A DNA stretch of 64,000 nt from Acinetobacter soli (GTDB lineage Bacteria > Pseudomonadota > Gammaproteobacteria > Pseudomonadales > Moraxellaceae): positions 124,001 to 188,000 of the forward strand of contig NZ_BBNM01000003.1 of the NCBI RefSeq assembly GCF_000760595.1, given 5' to 3'. Made by a program: the position numbers and the translations under genes. The notes below the pieces were generated by a model. The model was not told the origin of the DNA. It worked only from the letters and a program-made list of their open reading frames with translations, and searched no databases. Numbering within the stretch: position 1 is the first letter of the stretch; each line of letters begins with the position of its first letter. Below are positions 35,436 through 44,346 of the stretch, one piece after another.

Positions 35436-37049
35436 TTACAAACGAACTCGCTCAACCACTTGGTCAACGACTTCATCAAGTGAGGTTGCACTAACATCGG
35501 TGTCGGTGGCATCACTGACATTTGTCAATACAATAACACCCGTTTCACGTAACAAGCCAATCTGCTCAGCCGTTAAATCAGGCTTGGCAATTGCCACCAC
35601 ACCTTGTTGAATCAGCAAGCTTTCAAGTGCCTGAGATTGCGAAAGTACAGAAGCATCAATGCCGATTACAGCAGGCTTTTGCCCCAAACGCGCAGCTCGG
35701 TCTTCGGCAGTCACTGGTGTACTGTGTGCAGTCCACTCGACCGCTGCTTCGACCATACCCGCACCTACGGTGACGTTACTTAATCGGTCGATAAAAATAA
35801 ATGAACCGGTATAACGCGAGTCTTGGTAACGATCAAACACCACAGCCGCATCGAACTCGACTGTTACATCGGCAATCCCGTTCAGTTCAAGCTCATCGAC
35901 CTGAGAATGCTCAAGAGTATTCACATTCACACGATAATTAATCGCGGTGACTTTTGCAGGAACGGTTTGCGTACCAATTTTTACATTGTATAACTTACCT
36001 TTCACCAGTGGATGTTCATTCATCCATACCAGTGACGCGCGCACGCTACGTGAAATAAGTGGCTGTTCGCCTGCGCAAACCAACACATTACCACGTGAAA
36101 TATCGATTTCATCGTTGAGTGTTAATGTGACCGCCTGACCAGCAAAAGCTCTGTCGAGGTTACCATCAAAGGTCACAATTTCTTTGACACTGGATTTTTT
36201 ACCCGATGGCAAAGCAACAATTTCATCGCCTACATTAATTTCGCCTAACGCGATAGTACCAGCAAAGCCACGGAAATCGAGGTTTGGACGGTTCACATAT
36301 TGCACTGGGAAACGGAACTCGTGCTTGTTCGACTCACGCTTGATTTCGACCGATTCAAGAATGCTCATCAAGGTTTGGCCGTTGTACCACGGTGTGCTGG
36401 CCGATGGGTTAACCACGTTGTCACCGTTTAATGCCGAGATCGGAACAAACTGGATATTTTCAGGACGACGATTGCCAAGCTGATTGACGAAAGCATCGTA
36501 TTCCACTTGAATTTCATTGAAGCGTGCTTCAGAAAACTCGACCAAATCCATTTTGTTGATAGCCACAATAATATTGCGAATCCCCAAAAGGCTTGCAATA
36601 AAACTATGACGACGTGTCTGGGTTTGTACACCATAACGCGCATCAATCAAGATAATCGCAAGATCGGCTGTCGATGCACCTGTTGCCATGTTACGTGTAT
36701 ATTGCTCGTGCCCTGGAGTATCTGCAATGATGAACTTACGTTTTTCTGTCGAGAAATAACGGTACGCGACATCAATGGTAATTCCCTGCTCACGCTCGGC
36801 CTGCAAACCATCTACAAGCAAAGCCAAATCTGGCGCATCACCGGTGGTTCCCACTTTCTTACTGTCGCGGGTTACTGCTTGTAATTGATCTTCATAGATC
36901 AATTTTGAATCGTAAAGCAAACGTCCAATGAGAGTACTTTTACCGTCATCGACGTTACCGCAGGTTAAAAAACGCAATAAATCTTTTTGTTCGTGTTGCT
37001 TTAAATAAGCCAGAATATCTTGGCTAATAAGATCTGATTGATGAGACAT
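35436..37049 (-). CDS. cysN: Sulfate adenylyltransferase subunit 1 with a decayed APS-kinase-like tail
   Basis: A 537-residue GTPase subunit of ATP sulfurylase. The P-loop GNVDDGKST is at residues 31-39, with [17 protein letters not shown] (G3) and NKMDLVEF (G4), then EF-Tu-like beta-barrel domains. E. coli CysN is about 475 residues. Here an extra stretch of about 80 residues starts at about 457 with QKPAVI, the sequence that begins the APS kinase domain in CysNC fusions, but the following Walker A (GLSGSGKST) is absent. [11 protein letters not shown] and a final helix resemble other kinase parts. It looks like a decayed CysC domain. It lies 44 bp after cysD in the same operon. Confidence 0.93.
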   Translation of the reverse strand: MSHQSDLISQDILAYLKQHEQKDLLRFLTCGNVDDGKSTLIGRLLYDSKLIYEDQLQAVTRDSKKVGTTGDAPDLALLVDGLQAEREQGITIDVAYRYFSTEKRKFIIADTPGHEQYTRNMATGASTADLAIILIDARYGVQTQTRRHSFIASLLGIRNIIVAINKMDLVEFSEARFNEIQVEYDAFVNQLGNRRPENIQFVPISALNGDNVVNPSASTPWYNGQTLMSILESVEIKRESNKHEFRFPVQYVNRPNLDFRGFAGTIALGEINVGDEIVALPSGKKSSVKEIVTFDGNLDRAFAGQAVTLTLNDEIDISRGNVLVCAGEQPLISRSVRASLVWMNEHPLVKGKLYNVKIGTQTVPAKVTAINYRVNVNTLEHSQVDELELNGIADVTVEFDAAVVFDRYQDSRYTGSFIFIDRLSNVTVGAGMVEAAVEWTAHSTPVTAEDRAARLGQKPAVIGIDASVLSQSQALESLLIQQGVVAIAKPDLTAEQIGLLRETGVIVLTNVSDATDTDVSATSLDEVVDQVVERVRL

Positions 37050-37093
37050 TGCTCAAACTCCACACATTCTGAAATCTAGTTGCTTAGCAACGC

Positions 37094-38002
37094 TTAGAAA
37101 TAACCTTCCTGCTTTTTCTTTTCCATCGAGCCGGCTTCATCATGGTCGATCATACGACCCTGACGCTCCGAACTGGTGGCCAAAAGCATCTCTTGGATAA
37201 TCTCAGGCAATGTGTCTGCCTCAGACTCAACCGCGCCTGTAAGCGGGTAACAACCCAGCGTACGGAAACGCACTGATTTCATTTGCGGAACTTCACCTTC
37301 TTTCAGACGCATACGTTCATCGTCTACCATAATCAGTGTGCCACTGCGTTCAACCACAGGACGTACTGCCGAGAAATAAAGTGGCACGATGTCGATATTT
37401 TCGAGGTAAATGTATTGCCAGATGTCTAGCTCGGTCCAGTTCGATAACGGGAACACACGAATACTTTCGCCCTTGTTCACTTTACCGTTGTACAAGTTCC
37501 ATAGTTCTGGACGCTGATTTTTTGGATCCCAACGATGTTTGCTGTCACGGAACGAATAGACACGCTCTTTAGCACGTGATTTTTCTTCGTCGCGACGCGC
37601 ACCACCAAAAGCAGCATCGAACTGATATTTGTCCAGCGCTTGCTTTAAGGCTTGGGTTTTCATGATATCGGTATATTTCGAGCTGCCCTGATCGAACGGA
37701 TTAATTCCCGCTTCACGGCCTTCCTTGTTTTGATGCACGATCAAGTCAAAGCCATGTGTTTTGGCCATGTTGTCACGAAACGCGATCATGTCTTTGAATT
37801 TCCAGCCAGTATCGACATGCAATAGCGGAAACGGTAATTTTGCAGGGTAAAAAGCTTTGAGCGCCAGATGCAGCATTACCGCAGAGTCTTTACCAATCGA
37901 GTAAAGCATTACCGGATTTTCAAATTCGGCAGCAACTTCGCGAATAATATGAATACTTTCAGCTTCAAGCTGCTTGAGATGGGTTAATCTATCTTCAGTC
38001 AT
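37094..38002 (-). CDS. cysD: Sulfate adenylyltransferase subunit 2
   Basis: A 302-residue catalytic subunit of ATP sulfurylase, making APS from sulfate and ATP. The PP-loop is [14 protein letters not shown], followed by [35 protein letters not shown] is a strongly conserved C-terminal segment. I use the ATG at 38002 because AGGTGG lies at the right distance; GTG codons just upstream are less likely. The start lies inside a short upstream ORF, listed next. cysN follows. Confidence 0.95.
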   Translation of the reverse strand: MTEDRLTHLKQLEAESIHIIREVAAEFENPVMLYSIGKDSAVMLHLALKAFYPAKLPFPLLHVDTGWKFKDMIAFRDNMAKTHGFDLIVHQNKEGREAGINPFDQGSSKYTDIMKTQALKQALDKYQFDAAFGGARRDEEKSRAKERVYSFRDSKHRWDPKNQRPELWNLYNGKVNKGESIRVFPLSNWTELDIWQYIYLENIDIVPLYFSAVRPVVERSGTLIMVDDERMRLKEGEVPQMKSVRFRTLGCYPLTGAVESEADTLPEIIQEMLLATSSERQGRMIDHDEAGSMEKKKQEGYF

Positions 38003-38093
38003 GAGCACCACCTTTCCAGTCCGATTTATTCATCACGTCGCATAGTAGTTTTTCGCCACTACTTGCGCCACCATATGGAGGAACGAGTGCCAT
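37995..38093 (-). CDS. Short leader ORF overlapping the cysD start (32 codons)
   Basis: A 32-codon frame starts with ATG at 38093, preceded at five bases by GGAG, a good Shine-Dalgarno. It encodes [20 protein letters not shown] followed by [12 protein letters not shown], and its TGA (37997-37995) lies just inside cysD. Ribosomes finishing it would stop at the cysD start region, so it could couple or tune cysD translation. The LVPPxGG beginning recalls the N-terminus of single-chain ATP sulfurylases (Sat), which may be chance. Existence of the frame and its SD is seen directly; function is inference. Confidence 0.5.
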   Translation of the reverse strand: MALVPPYGGASSGEKLLCDVMNKSDWKGGAHD

Positions 38094-38599
38094 AACAACT
38101 CCAGTTTATAAATATCAACAGAACCAACCAGATTGGCTTTATGCTAGATCTGGGAATAGATATTCATTATAGTGATGTAAAAAGCTTTTGCTTTGCATGT
38201 TTTTTCATAAACATATCTAAATTCATCATATACAACATGCAATTTTGAGCTTAAACCACTATGCAGATTAAAAAAACCTATTATGCCGTAGCCCTATTCT
38301 GCTGCCTACCCGATTTTATTGATAAGCATATCAGCATGAGACATATTTCAGCTTTAAACGAGAAGTTATGACAACAAAAATTATGCTTAAGATCATGGTG
38401 ATTGGTTTAAAAAATAAAACCCCGAGCTACACAATATTCATGCGGCGTCACACAAAAGATACAGCGCCAGATTTAAATTGATCATAAGCTTAATTTTAGC
38501 TGAAATCTTTGCTGTATAAATGTAACCAATAATCATTTCATTTTTCAAACCCGCTAATATGCAAAGTGAAAACAAGATCATTCAAGGATTTCACCGTTC
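38094..38599. other. 506-bp intergenic region between the cysDN operon and sod gene
   Basis: Divergent promoter region. AT-rich, with no persuasive long ORF. A TATAAA element near 38107-38112 on the minus strand might serve the leader ORF and cysD. I cannot define a CysB site or the sod promoter with confidence. Confidence 0.55.
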
Positions 38600-39286
38600 A
38601 TGAAAAATACATTGAAAACAACACTTTTAGTTATTGCTGGTTCAGTCATGAGTGTTTCTGCTTGGGCAGAATTCAAACAAGCACCTTTGCCATATGCGAC
38701 CAATGCGCTACAACCTGCTATTGATCAGCAAACCATGGAGCTACATTACGGCAAGCACCATAAAGCGTATGTAGACAACTTAAATGCTCAAATCAAAACC
38801 TATCCAGAACTGGATAAAATGGATCCGGTTCAGTTACAAAAGCAGATTTCAAAATACAATACGGCGGTACGTAATAATGGTGGCGGACATTTTAACCACA
38901 CCTTTTTTTGGGAGAGCCTTGCACCTGCCAATAAAACAGGACAACCCAGTGCGGCTTTAACCAAACAGATCACTCAAGATTTTGGCTCTATGGACGCCTT
39001 CAAACAAAAATTCAATGAAGCTGCAACCGGACGTTTTGGATCAGGCTGGGCATGGCTGATTGTGACCACAGAAGGAAAGCTGGCGATTACATCAACACCA
39101 AATCAGGACAATCCATTGATGGATCTGACCGAAACCAAGGGTCAACCTTTGTTGGGACTTGACGTATGGGAACATGCCTATTACTTGAAATACCAAAACC
39201 GACGTGCCGACTATATTAAAGCGTTTTGGTCTGTGGTGAACTGGAATAAAGTGAATGAACGCTATATGCAAGCCATGAAAAAGTAA
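38600..39286 (+). CDS. Secreted Mn-type superoxide dismutase
   Basis: A 228-residue Fe/Mn-family superoxide dismutase with an N-terminal signal peptide (cleavage after AWA, residue about 23), so probably periplasmic. Metal ligands are in ELHYGKHH (His), FNHTFFW (His) and LDVWEHAYY (Asp, His). A Gly-rich NNGGGHFNH before the second ligand and a Gln in TPNQDNPL are features of manganese rather than iron enzymes. It removes superoxide outside the cytoplasm. It is monocistronic, with a shared terminator. Confidence 0.9.
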   Translation: MKNTLKTTLLVIAGSVMSVSAWAEFKQAPLPYATNALQPAIDQQTMELHYGKHHKAYVDNLNAQIKTYPELDKMDPVQLQKQISKYNTAVRNNGGGHFNHTFFWESLAPANKTGQPSAALTKQITQDFGSMDAFKQKFNEAATGRFGSGWAWLIVTTEGKLAITSTPNQDNPLMDLTETKGQPLLGLDVWEHAYYLKYQNRRADYIKAFWSVVNWNKVNERYMQAMKK

Positions 39287-39290
39287 GTTG

Positions 39291-39328
39291 AAAAAAAAAG
39301 AGTTTCTACAAAGAAACTCTTTTTTTTG
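39291..39328. terminator. Bidirectional terminator between sod and lysS
   Basis: A9-GAGTTTCT-ACAA-AGAAACTC-T8, a long symmetrical hairpin with A and T runs on either side. Confidence 0.93.
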
Positions 39329-39344
39329 CTACGCAGAAAAACGC

Positions 39345-40877
39345 TTAGGCATCTTTACGGCGCATATGCGGGAACAATAAGACGTCACGGATACTTGGTG
39401 CATTGGCAAACAACATCACCAAACGGTCAATACCGATTCCCTGACCTGCGGTTGGCGGTAAACCATATTCAAGTGCTTCAATAAAGTCTGCATCGTAATG
39501 CATCGCTTCATCATCACCCGCGTCTTTTTCTGCAACTTGTGCCAAGAAACGCTCTGCCTGATCAATTGGATCATTTAACTCAGAGAAACCATTCGCCAGC
39601 TCACGCCCCCCGATAAAGAACTCGAAGCGGTCTGTAATATGCGGATTATCATCATTACGACGAGCCAAAGGCGACGTTTCAGCTGGATATTCGGTAATAA
39701 AGGTTGGTTGACGCAACTGTGTTTCCACTGTTTCTTCAAACACAATCGTTTGCAATTTACCTAAACCAAAACTTGGCTTCACCTGTTCTTTTAACTCATC
39801 TTTTACAAATTGAGCCAAGAACTCGCGATCCCCAACATTTTCAGCTGTGAATTGTGGATTGTGCTCCAAAATCGCATCAAACATTGAAATCTTTTTAAAT
39901 GGACCTTTAAAGCTAAACACTTCTTCGCCATACGGCACATCGGTGCTACCCAAAATATCTAGCGCCAGTTTTTCCAGCATGTTTTCGGTTAATTGCATCA
40001 GGTCTTTATAATCTGCATAAGCCTGATAAAACTCGATCATGGTAAATTCAGGATTATGACGCGTCGAAACTCCTTCGTTACGGAAGTTACGGTTAATTTC
40101 AAACACACGCTCGAATCCGCCCACCACCAAACGTTTTAAATACAGCTCTGGTGCAATACGTAAATAAAGCTCCATATCGAGTGCATTGTGATGCGTAACA
40201 AAAGGTTGTGCTGAAGCGCCACCCGGAATTACATGCATCATTGGCGTTTCGACTTCCATAAAACGCTCATTGGTTAAGAAGGCACGAATGCCTGCAACCA
40301 CTTTGGCACGGATTTCAAAGGTCTTACGCGTTTCTTCATTGACAATCAGGTCGAGATAACGCTTGCGATATTTCGCTTCGGTATCGGTCAGACCGTGAAA
40401 TTTGTCTGGTAAAGGACGAAGTGATTTGGTCAATAGCTCAAAACCTTCAAGGTGAACATACAAATCACCTTTACCAGAACGACCAATATAACCTTCAGCT
40501 GCAATAATATCGCCAAGATCAAGGTTGCTCTTAATGGTATCTAAGGTTTCTTGCGGCAAGCCTTTGCGGTCGACATAAAGCTGGATACGACCCGTCATGT
40601 CTTGAATCACCATGAACGAGCCACGATTAAGCATGACACGACCCGCAACTTTAACGTAGGTCTTTTCGGCGCCTTCAATCTGCGCTTTGTCTAAATCTTT
40701 AAACTGTTCTTGCAAGTCAGCCGCATAGTGCTCACGTTTGAAAGTATTTGGCCAGACACTTTTGCCAGATGCCTTGGCATTGTCTTGAATCTGTTTTAAC
40801 TTGGCATGACGCTGTGCAATTAAATCGTTTTCGGAAATAATAGGTTCGGAAGTCGATTGAACGTTTGGTTGCGTCAT
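39345..40877 (-). CDS. lysS: Lysyl-tRNA synthetase, class II
   Basis: A 510-residue class II synthetase. It has an N-terminal OB-fold anticodon-binding domain (about 65-175, [20 protein letters not shown]), then motif 2 [21 protein letters not shown] and motif 3 with [16 protein letters not shown] near the C-terminus. All three class II signatures are present. It attaches lysine to tRNA-Lys. It is a single gene; prfB, its partner in E. coli, is not here. Confidence 0.96.
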   Translation of the reverse strand: MTQPNVQSTSEPIISENDLIAQRHAKLKQIQDNAKASGKSVWPNTFKREHYAADLQEQFKDLDKAQIEGAEKTYVKVAGRVMLNRGSFMVIQDMTGRIQLYVDRKGLPQETLDTIKSNLDLGDIIAAEGYIGRSGKGDLYVHLEGFELLTKSLRPLPDKFHGLTDTEAKYRKRYLDLIVNEETRKTFEIRAKVVAGIRAFLTNERFMEVETPMMHVIPGGASAQPFVTHHNALDMELYLRIAPELYLKRLVVGGFERVFEINRNFRNEGVSTRHNPEFTMIEFYQAYADYKDLMQLTENMLEKLALDILGSTDVPYGEEVFSFKGPFKKISMFDAILEHNPQFTAENVGDREFLAQFVKDELKEQVKPSFGLGKLQTIVFEETVETQLRQPTFITEYPAETSPLARRNDDNPHITDRFEFFIGGRELANGFSELNDPIDQAERFLAQVAEKDAGDDEAMHYDADFIEALEYGLPPTAGQGIGIDRLVMLFANAPSIRDVLLFPHMRRKDA

Positions 40878-41132
40878 CTCTGCCTCGATAAGATAAAAAA
40901 ATGAAGTCGTATAGCTTAACAGAACTCGTTACAATTTCGTATGTCTTCTTTACGCCCGCACATGAAAAAAGTTATTTTCGCTTACATTTTTGTTGAAAAA
41001 TCGCGTAAATCTTAGACCAAACGCTAAGATAAATTTGAAACATCACTCGGTAAACTAATGATTATTCGATCAGGTCTGGATAGATCCAATGCCTTGAAAT
41101 CTCTTTCGTTAGCATGAGTCTATATAATCATA

Positions 41133-41645
41133 ATGATGTTACCGCGTTTAAAAATTTTATTTATGCATGGCCTAGATTCTTCGCGTGAATCGACAAAATT
41201 CCATGCCATTCAAAGCGACAATAAGTTCTGTATTACGATTGACTACCGTAATCTGAACTATGAAACTGTTGCGGACTTTTATCAGAACATTGTGCTGACA
41301 ATCAAGCCTGACGTATTGGTCGGACACAATTTGGGCGGCTACTGGGCCTTAAAACTGTCTTCGCAGTTTAAGCTTCCTGCAATTGTGGCCAATCCGAGCA
41401 TTGCGCCGAGCTTTCGTGAAGATTATCCAGCGCTGGCTCTACAAGAACTCGATAACGACAACCCCAAAATTGCCTATTTAGAGCTTGGAGATGAAACGCT
41501 CGACATGTATGAAATTAAAAATTTGCTCGAAGATTATATGTTGGTCGATGCCATTGAAGGCGGACATCATCGTTTAGAACATCCAGCGAAACTCAATACG
41601 CTCATTGAACATATTAAAAACGAGTATTTCCAGCCTTTACGCTAA
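41133..41645 (+). CDS. YcfP/YqiA-like alpha/beta-hydrolase-fold protein lacking the nucleophile Ser
   Basis: A 170-residue small alpha/beta-hydrolase-fold protein. The N-terminal ILFMHGLDSSRESTK is the oxyanion loop typical of YqiA/YcfP, and the nucleophile elbow reads VGHNLGGYWALKL. The position of the catalytic Ser in GxSxG is occupied by Asn. E. coli YcfP also lacks this Ser (GVGLGGYW). A His remains near the end (EGGHHRLEH). It may therefore be non-enzymatic. The start may be 41133 or the next Met at 41136. Confidence 0.75.
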   Translation: MMLPRLKILFMHGLDSSRESTKFHAIQSDNKFCITIDYRNLNYETVADFYQNIVLTIKPDVLVGHNLGGYWALKLSSQFKLPAIVANPSIAPSFREDYPALALQELDNDNPKIAYLELGDETLDMYEIKNLLEDYMLVDAIEGGHHRLEHPAKLNTLIEHIKNEYFQPLR

Positions 41646-41917
41646 AGAAATAGACAAACGTAACGAATAAAAACCAAACAAATCCGCCTGATAAAAGGTG
41701 GAATTGCCCAAATAACATCAGTTTTGTCCTGATCAGCCATTTTACTTTTATTATGAAAGATTAAACTCGTGTATTCACTTTACTTAGATGTCGAACTGCG
41801 CAAGAATCTAAGCCAATATGAACACCGGTAATGTTTATATTCAAAGTCATGATTAGATCATATGGAATTGTTTTACTGAAAGGCAGCTGACGCGAACTTA
41901 TCAGGTTGGAGAATCAA

Positions 41918-42082
41918 ATGAAAAAATATCAATGCATCGTTTGTGGGTGGATTTACGACGAAGCTGAAGGCTGGCCACAAGACGGCATTGCACCAGGAAC
42001 CAAGTGGGATGACATTCCTGACGACTGGACCTGCCCAGACTGCGGCGTTTCAAAAGTCGATTTTGAAATGATCGAAGTTTGA
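41918..42082 (+). CDS. rubA: Rubredoxin
   Basis: A 54-residue rubredoxin. The single iron is held by two CxxCG motifs: CIVCG (Cys 6 and 9) and CPDCG (Cys 39 and 42); [19 protein letters not shown] is the classic core. It passes electrons from rubredoxin reductase to membrane alkane hydroxylase. GGAG lies about seven bases before the ATG. It is the first gene of the rubA-rubB-estB-oxyR locus known in Acinetobacter sp. ADP1. A terminator-like hairpin separates it from rubB. Confidence 0.97.
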   Translation: MKKYQCIVCGWIYDEAEGWPQDGIAPGTKWDDIPDDWTCPDCGVSKVDFEMIEV

Positions 42083-42093
42083 TTATTTATTTT

Positions 42094-42125
42094 AAAAGAC
42101 CATGTCCGTTTACATGGTCTTTTTG
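42094..42125 (+). terminator. Intrinsic terminator (attenuator) between rubA and rubB
   Basis: AAAAGACCATGT (42094-42105) and ACATGGTCTTTT (42112-42123) form a 12-bp perfect stem with a 6-base loop and a T run. Because rubA and rubB work together, it probably reduces rather than abolishes rubB transcription. Confidence 0.88.
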
Positions 42126-42160
42126 ATTGAATCTGTTTTATTAAGTTTTGGAGAAAAAGA

Positions 42161-43342
42161 ATGCATCCTATCGTCATCATTGGATCAGGCATGGCGGGTT
42201 ATACCCTTGCTCGTGAGTTTCGCAAGTTAAATCCTGAACAGGCATTGGTCATGATTAGTGCGGATGATGCAGTCAATTACGCCAAACCAACCTTATCGAA
42301 TGCCTTAGCAGGTAACAAGGCACCTGAACAAATTCCGTTAGGTGATGCAGCGAAAATGAGTGCTCAGCTTTCGATGGACATTTTGTCCGATACCGTTGTA
42401 ACAGCCATAGATCCAGATCAACATGAACTGACTTTAGAACACAACGGACAAACACGCCAACAACCCTATTCCAAACTGATCTTAGCCGTAGGTGCCAATC
42501 CAATCCGTCTGGCGATTGGTGGTGATGCAAGCGATGATATTCATGTGGTCAATTCATTGATTGATTACCGGGCTTTTCGAGAACGCCTTGCAGAGCGTGA
42601 TGATAAACGTGTGGTCATTTTAGGTGCAGGACTCATTGGCTGTGAGTTTGCCAATGACTTACAGCATACGGGGCATCACGTTACCGTGATTGATCTTTCT
42701 GCACGTCCATTGGGCCGTTTGTTACCTGCACATGTAGCTGAAGCATTTCAGAGTAAGCTTGAAGCGAGCGGTATTCAGTTTGTTCTTTCGACCACCGTTG
42801 AGAAAGTTTCAAAAACGAATGACAATCAAGACTATATGGTAACTCTCGCCAATGGACAAACGTTGCTTGCCGACGTTGTACTTTCCGCAATTGGTTTACA
42901 GCCCAATATCGATTTAGCCAAACAGGCGGGAGTGACCACTAGCCGTGGCATCTTAACCAACAGTTTGCTTGAGACCAATCAAACGGATATTTATGCCATT
43001 GGAGACTGTGCTGAGGTCAATGGGACGCTCTTGCCTTATGTCATGCCGATTATGCAACAAGCACGCGCACTGGCCAAAACCCTCAACGGCGAGACCACGC
43101 AAGTGCATTATCCAGCCATGCCTGTGGCGGTGAAAACACCAGCTGCACCGCTAACCGTTTTACCTGCGCCAGTCGACGTAGACGTGAATTGGGAAACTGA
43201 AACCTTTGAAGACGGTATGCTCGCTAAAGCGTTGGATAGCTCAGAAACGTTACGTGGTTTTGTTCTGCTTGGAGCAACTGCTGGTAAACAACGCCTAAGC
43301 TTAACCAAATTGGTACCTGACTTAATGCCTGCACAGGCTTAG
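42161..43342 (+). CDS. rubB: Rubredoxin reductase
   Basis: A 393-residue FAD/NADH oxidoreductase that reduces rubredoxin. The FAD-binding GxGxxG is at the N-terminus (IVIIGSGMAGYTLAREF), the NADH-binding site is VVILGAGLIGCEFANDL near residue 150, and the FAD-binding Asp lies in TDIYAIGDCAEVNG near 280. Electrons flow NADH to RubB to RubA to alkane hydroxylase. It is downstream of rubA beyond a terminator and followed by estB. Confidence 0.95.
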   Translation: MHPIVIIGSGMAGYTLAREFRKLNPEQALVMISADDAVNYAKPTLSNALAGNKAPEQIPLGDAAKMSAQLSMDILSDTVVTAIDPDQHELTLEHNGQTRQQPYSKLILAVGANPIRLAIGGDASDDIHVVNSLIDYRAFRERLAERDDKRVVILGAGLIGCEFANDLQHTGHHVTVIDLSARPLGRLLPAHVAEAFQSKLEASGIQFVLSTTVEKVSKTNDNQDYMVTLANGQTLLADVVLSAIGLQPNIDLAKQAGVTTSRGILTNSLLETNQTDIYAIGDCAEVNGTLLPYVMPIMQQARALAKTLNGETTQVHYPAMPVAVKTPAAPLTVLPAPVDVDVNWETETFEDGMLAKALDSSETLRGFVLLGATAGKQRLSLTKLVPDLMPAQA

Positions 43343-43354
43343 ATTTTTATTATC

Positions 43355-43380
43355 AGGGCATTCAGGGGAATGTCCTTTCT
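43355..43380 (+). terminator. Possible weak terminator between rubB and estB
   Basis: AGGGCATT-CAGGGG-AATGTCCT, 8 bp with one G-U, followed by TTCTTT. Its weakness suggests partial readthrough into estB-oxyR. Confidence 0.45.
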
Positions 43381-43394
43381 TTACGGAAATAAAC

Positions 43395-44333
43395 ATGAAT
43401 CGTGCTTTGCAGTTTAGCGCTTCGCCGTATACCGCCTTTATGCATGAAACCAAAGTCAAACTCAGTAACGACTTGGAATTGCATGTTGAGGTGGGTGGTA
43501 ATCCGGCTCATCCTCCCCTACTGTTAATCATGGGCTTAGGCGCCCAGATGCTATTCTGGCCCGATTTTTTCTGTAAATCCCTTATCGATCAGGGCTTTTA
43601 CGTGATTCGCTTTGACAACCGAGATATTGGTCTGTCCTCTAAAATTCGCAATAAAGGCAAACGGCTAAATACCCTTAAGCTCATGGGGCGTTTTGCACTC
43701 GGGCTTGAAAATCAAGGTGCACCTTACACTTTATATGATATGGCTGAAGATGTTGCCCTGCTCATCGAAGCCATGCATCTAGATCGGGTGCATGTAGTCG
43801 GCGCATCAATGGGTGGCATGATTGCACAGATTTTATCTGCCAAATATCCTGAGAAAGTTGAAAAGTTGGTCCTGATGTTTACCAGCAATAATCAGCCTCT
43901 ATTACCGCCTCCATTTCCAAAACAACTATTTAGTCTAATTGGTAAGCCCAAAAGCACCGATGAAGATGGTATTATTAATCATAGTCTGAGATTATTCGAA
44001 ATTATTGGATCACCGGGATATGTGAATCAGGTCGAAGCAATACAGACTGCGCGTAAACTGTATCAACGAAGTTATCATCCTGCGGGTGTACTTCAACAGT
44101 TTTTAGCAATATTATGTACGGGGTCCTTACTACAACTAGACAAACAGATTACTCAGCCCACCCTTGTGGTACACGGCTCGAAAGATCGGTTATTACCTCC
44201 TAGTCATGGTAAGGCTGTTGCAAAAGCAATTAAAGGCGCTAAGTTTGAATTAATTGATGGAATGGGACACGATATTCCGCCCCATTTTATTCCTCAGCTT
44301 AGTCACTTAATTGCGAATCACTTTAGATCATAA
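43395..44333 (+). CDS. estB: Alpha/beta-hydrolase esterase EstB
   Basis: A 312-residue esterase with the nucleophile elbow VVGASMGGMIAQIL (Ser about 140), LLLIMGLGAQMLFWPDFF near the oxyanion loop, an acid in VVHGSKDRLLPPS and the catalytic His in GMGHDIPPHF. All triad residues are present. It matches EstB of the ADP1 rubA-rubB-estB-oxyR operon by position; the substrate is unknown. An internal Met at 43440 is an alternative start. oxyR follows 13 bp later. Confidence 0.87.
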   Translation: MNRALQFSASPYTAFMHETKVKLSNDLELHVEVGGNPAHPPLLLIMGLGAQMLFWPDFFCKSLIDQGFYVIRFDNRDIGLSSKIRNKGKRLNTLKLMGRFALGLENQGAPYTLYDMAEDVALLIEAMHLDRVHVVGASMGGMIAQILSAKYPEKVEKLVLMFTSNNQPLLPPPFPKQLFSLIGKPKSTDEDGIINHSLRLFEIIGSPGYVNQVEAIQTARKLYQRSYHPAGVLQQFLAILCTGSLLQLDKQITQPTLVVHGSKDRLLPPSHGKAVAKAIKGAKFELIDGMGHDIPPHFIPQLSHLIANHFRS

Positions 44334-44346
44334 GCATTAGGACATT

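Noticed and set aside
36507..36884. Plus-strand 125-codon frame opposite cysN
   Set aside because: It is the antisense reading of a well-conserved GTPase gene; no independent promoter, ribosome site or family match.
38519..38550. ATAATCATTTC before the superoxide dismutase gene as a possible Fur box
   Set aside because: Only about half of the Fur palindrome is present and Mn-type SOD control by Fur is not supported by anything else here.
43395..44333. EstB as a dedicated alkane-pathway enzyme
   Set aside because: The operon position is conserved, but the catalytic triad alone does not reveal the substrate, so I kept only the esterase call.
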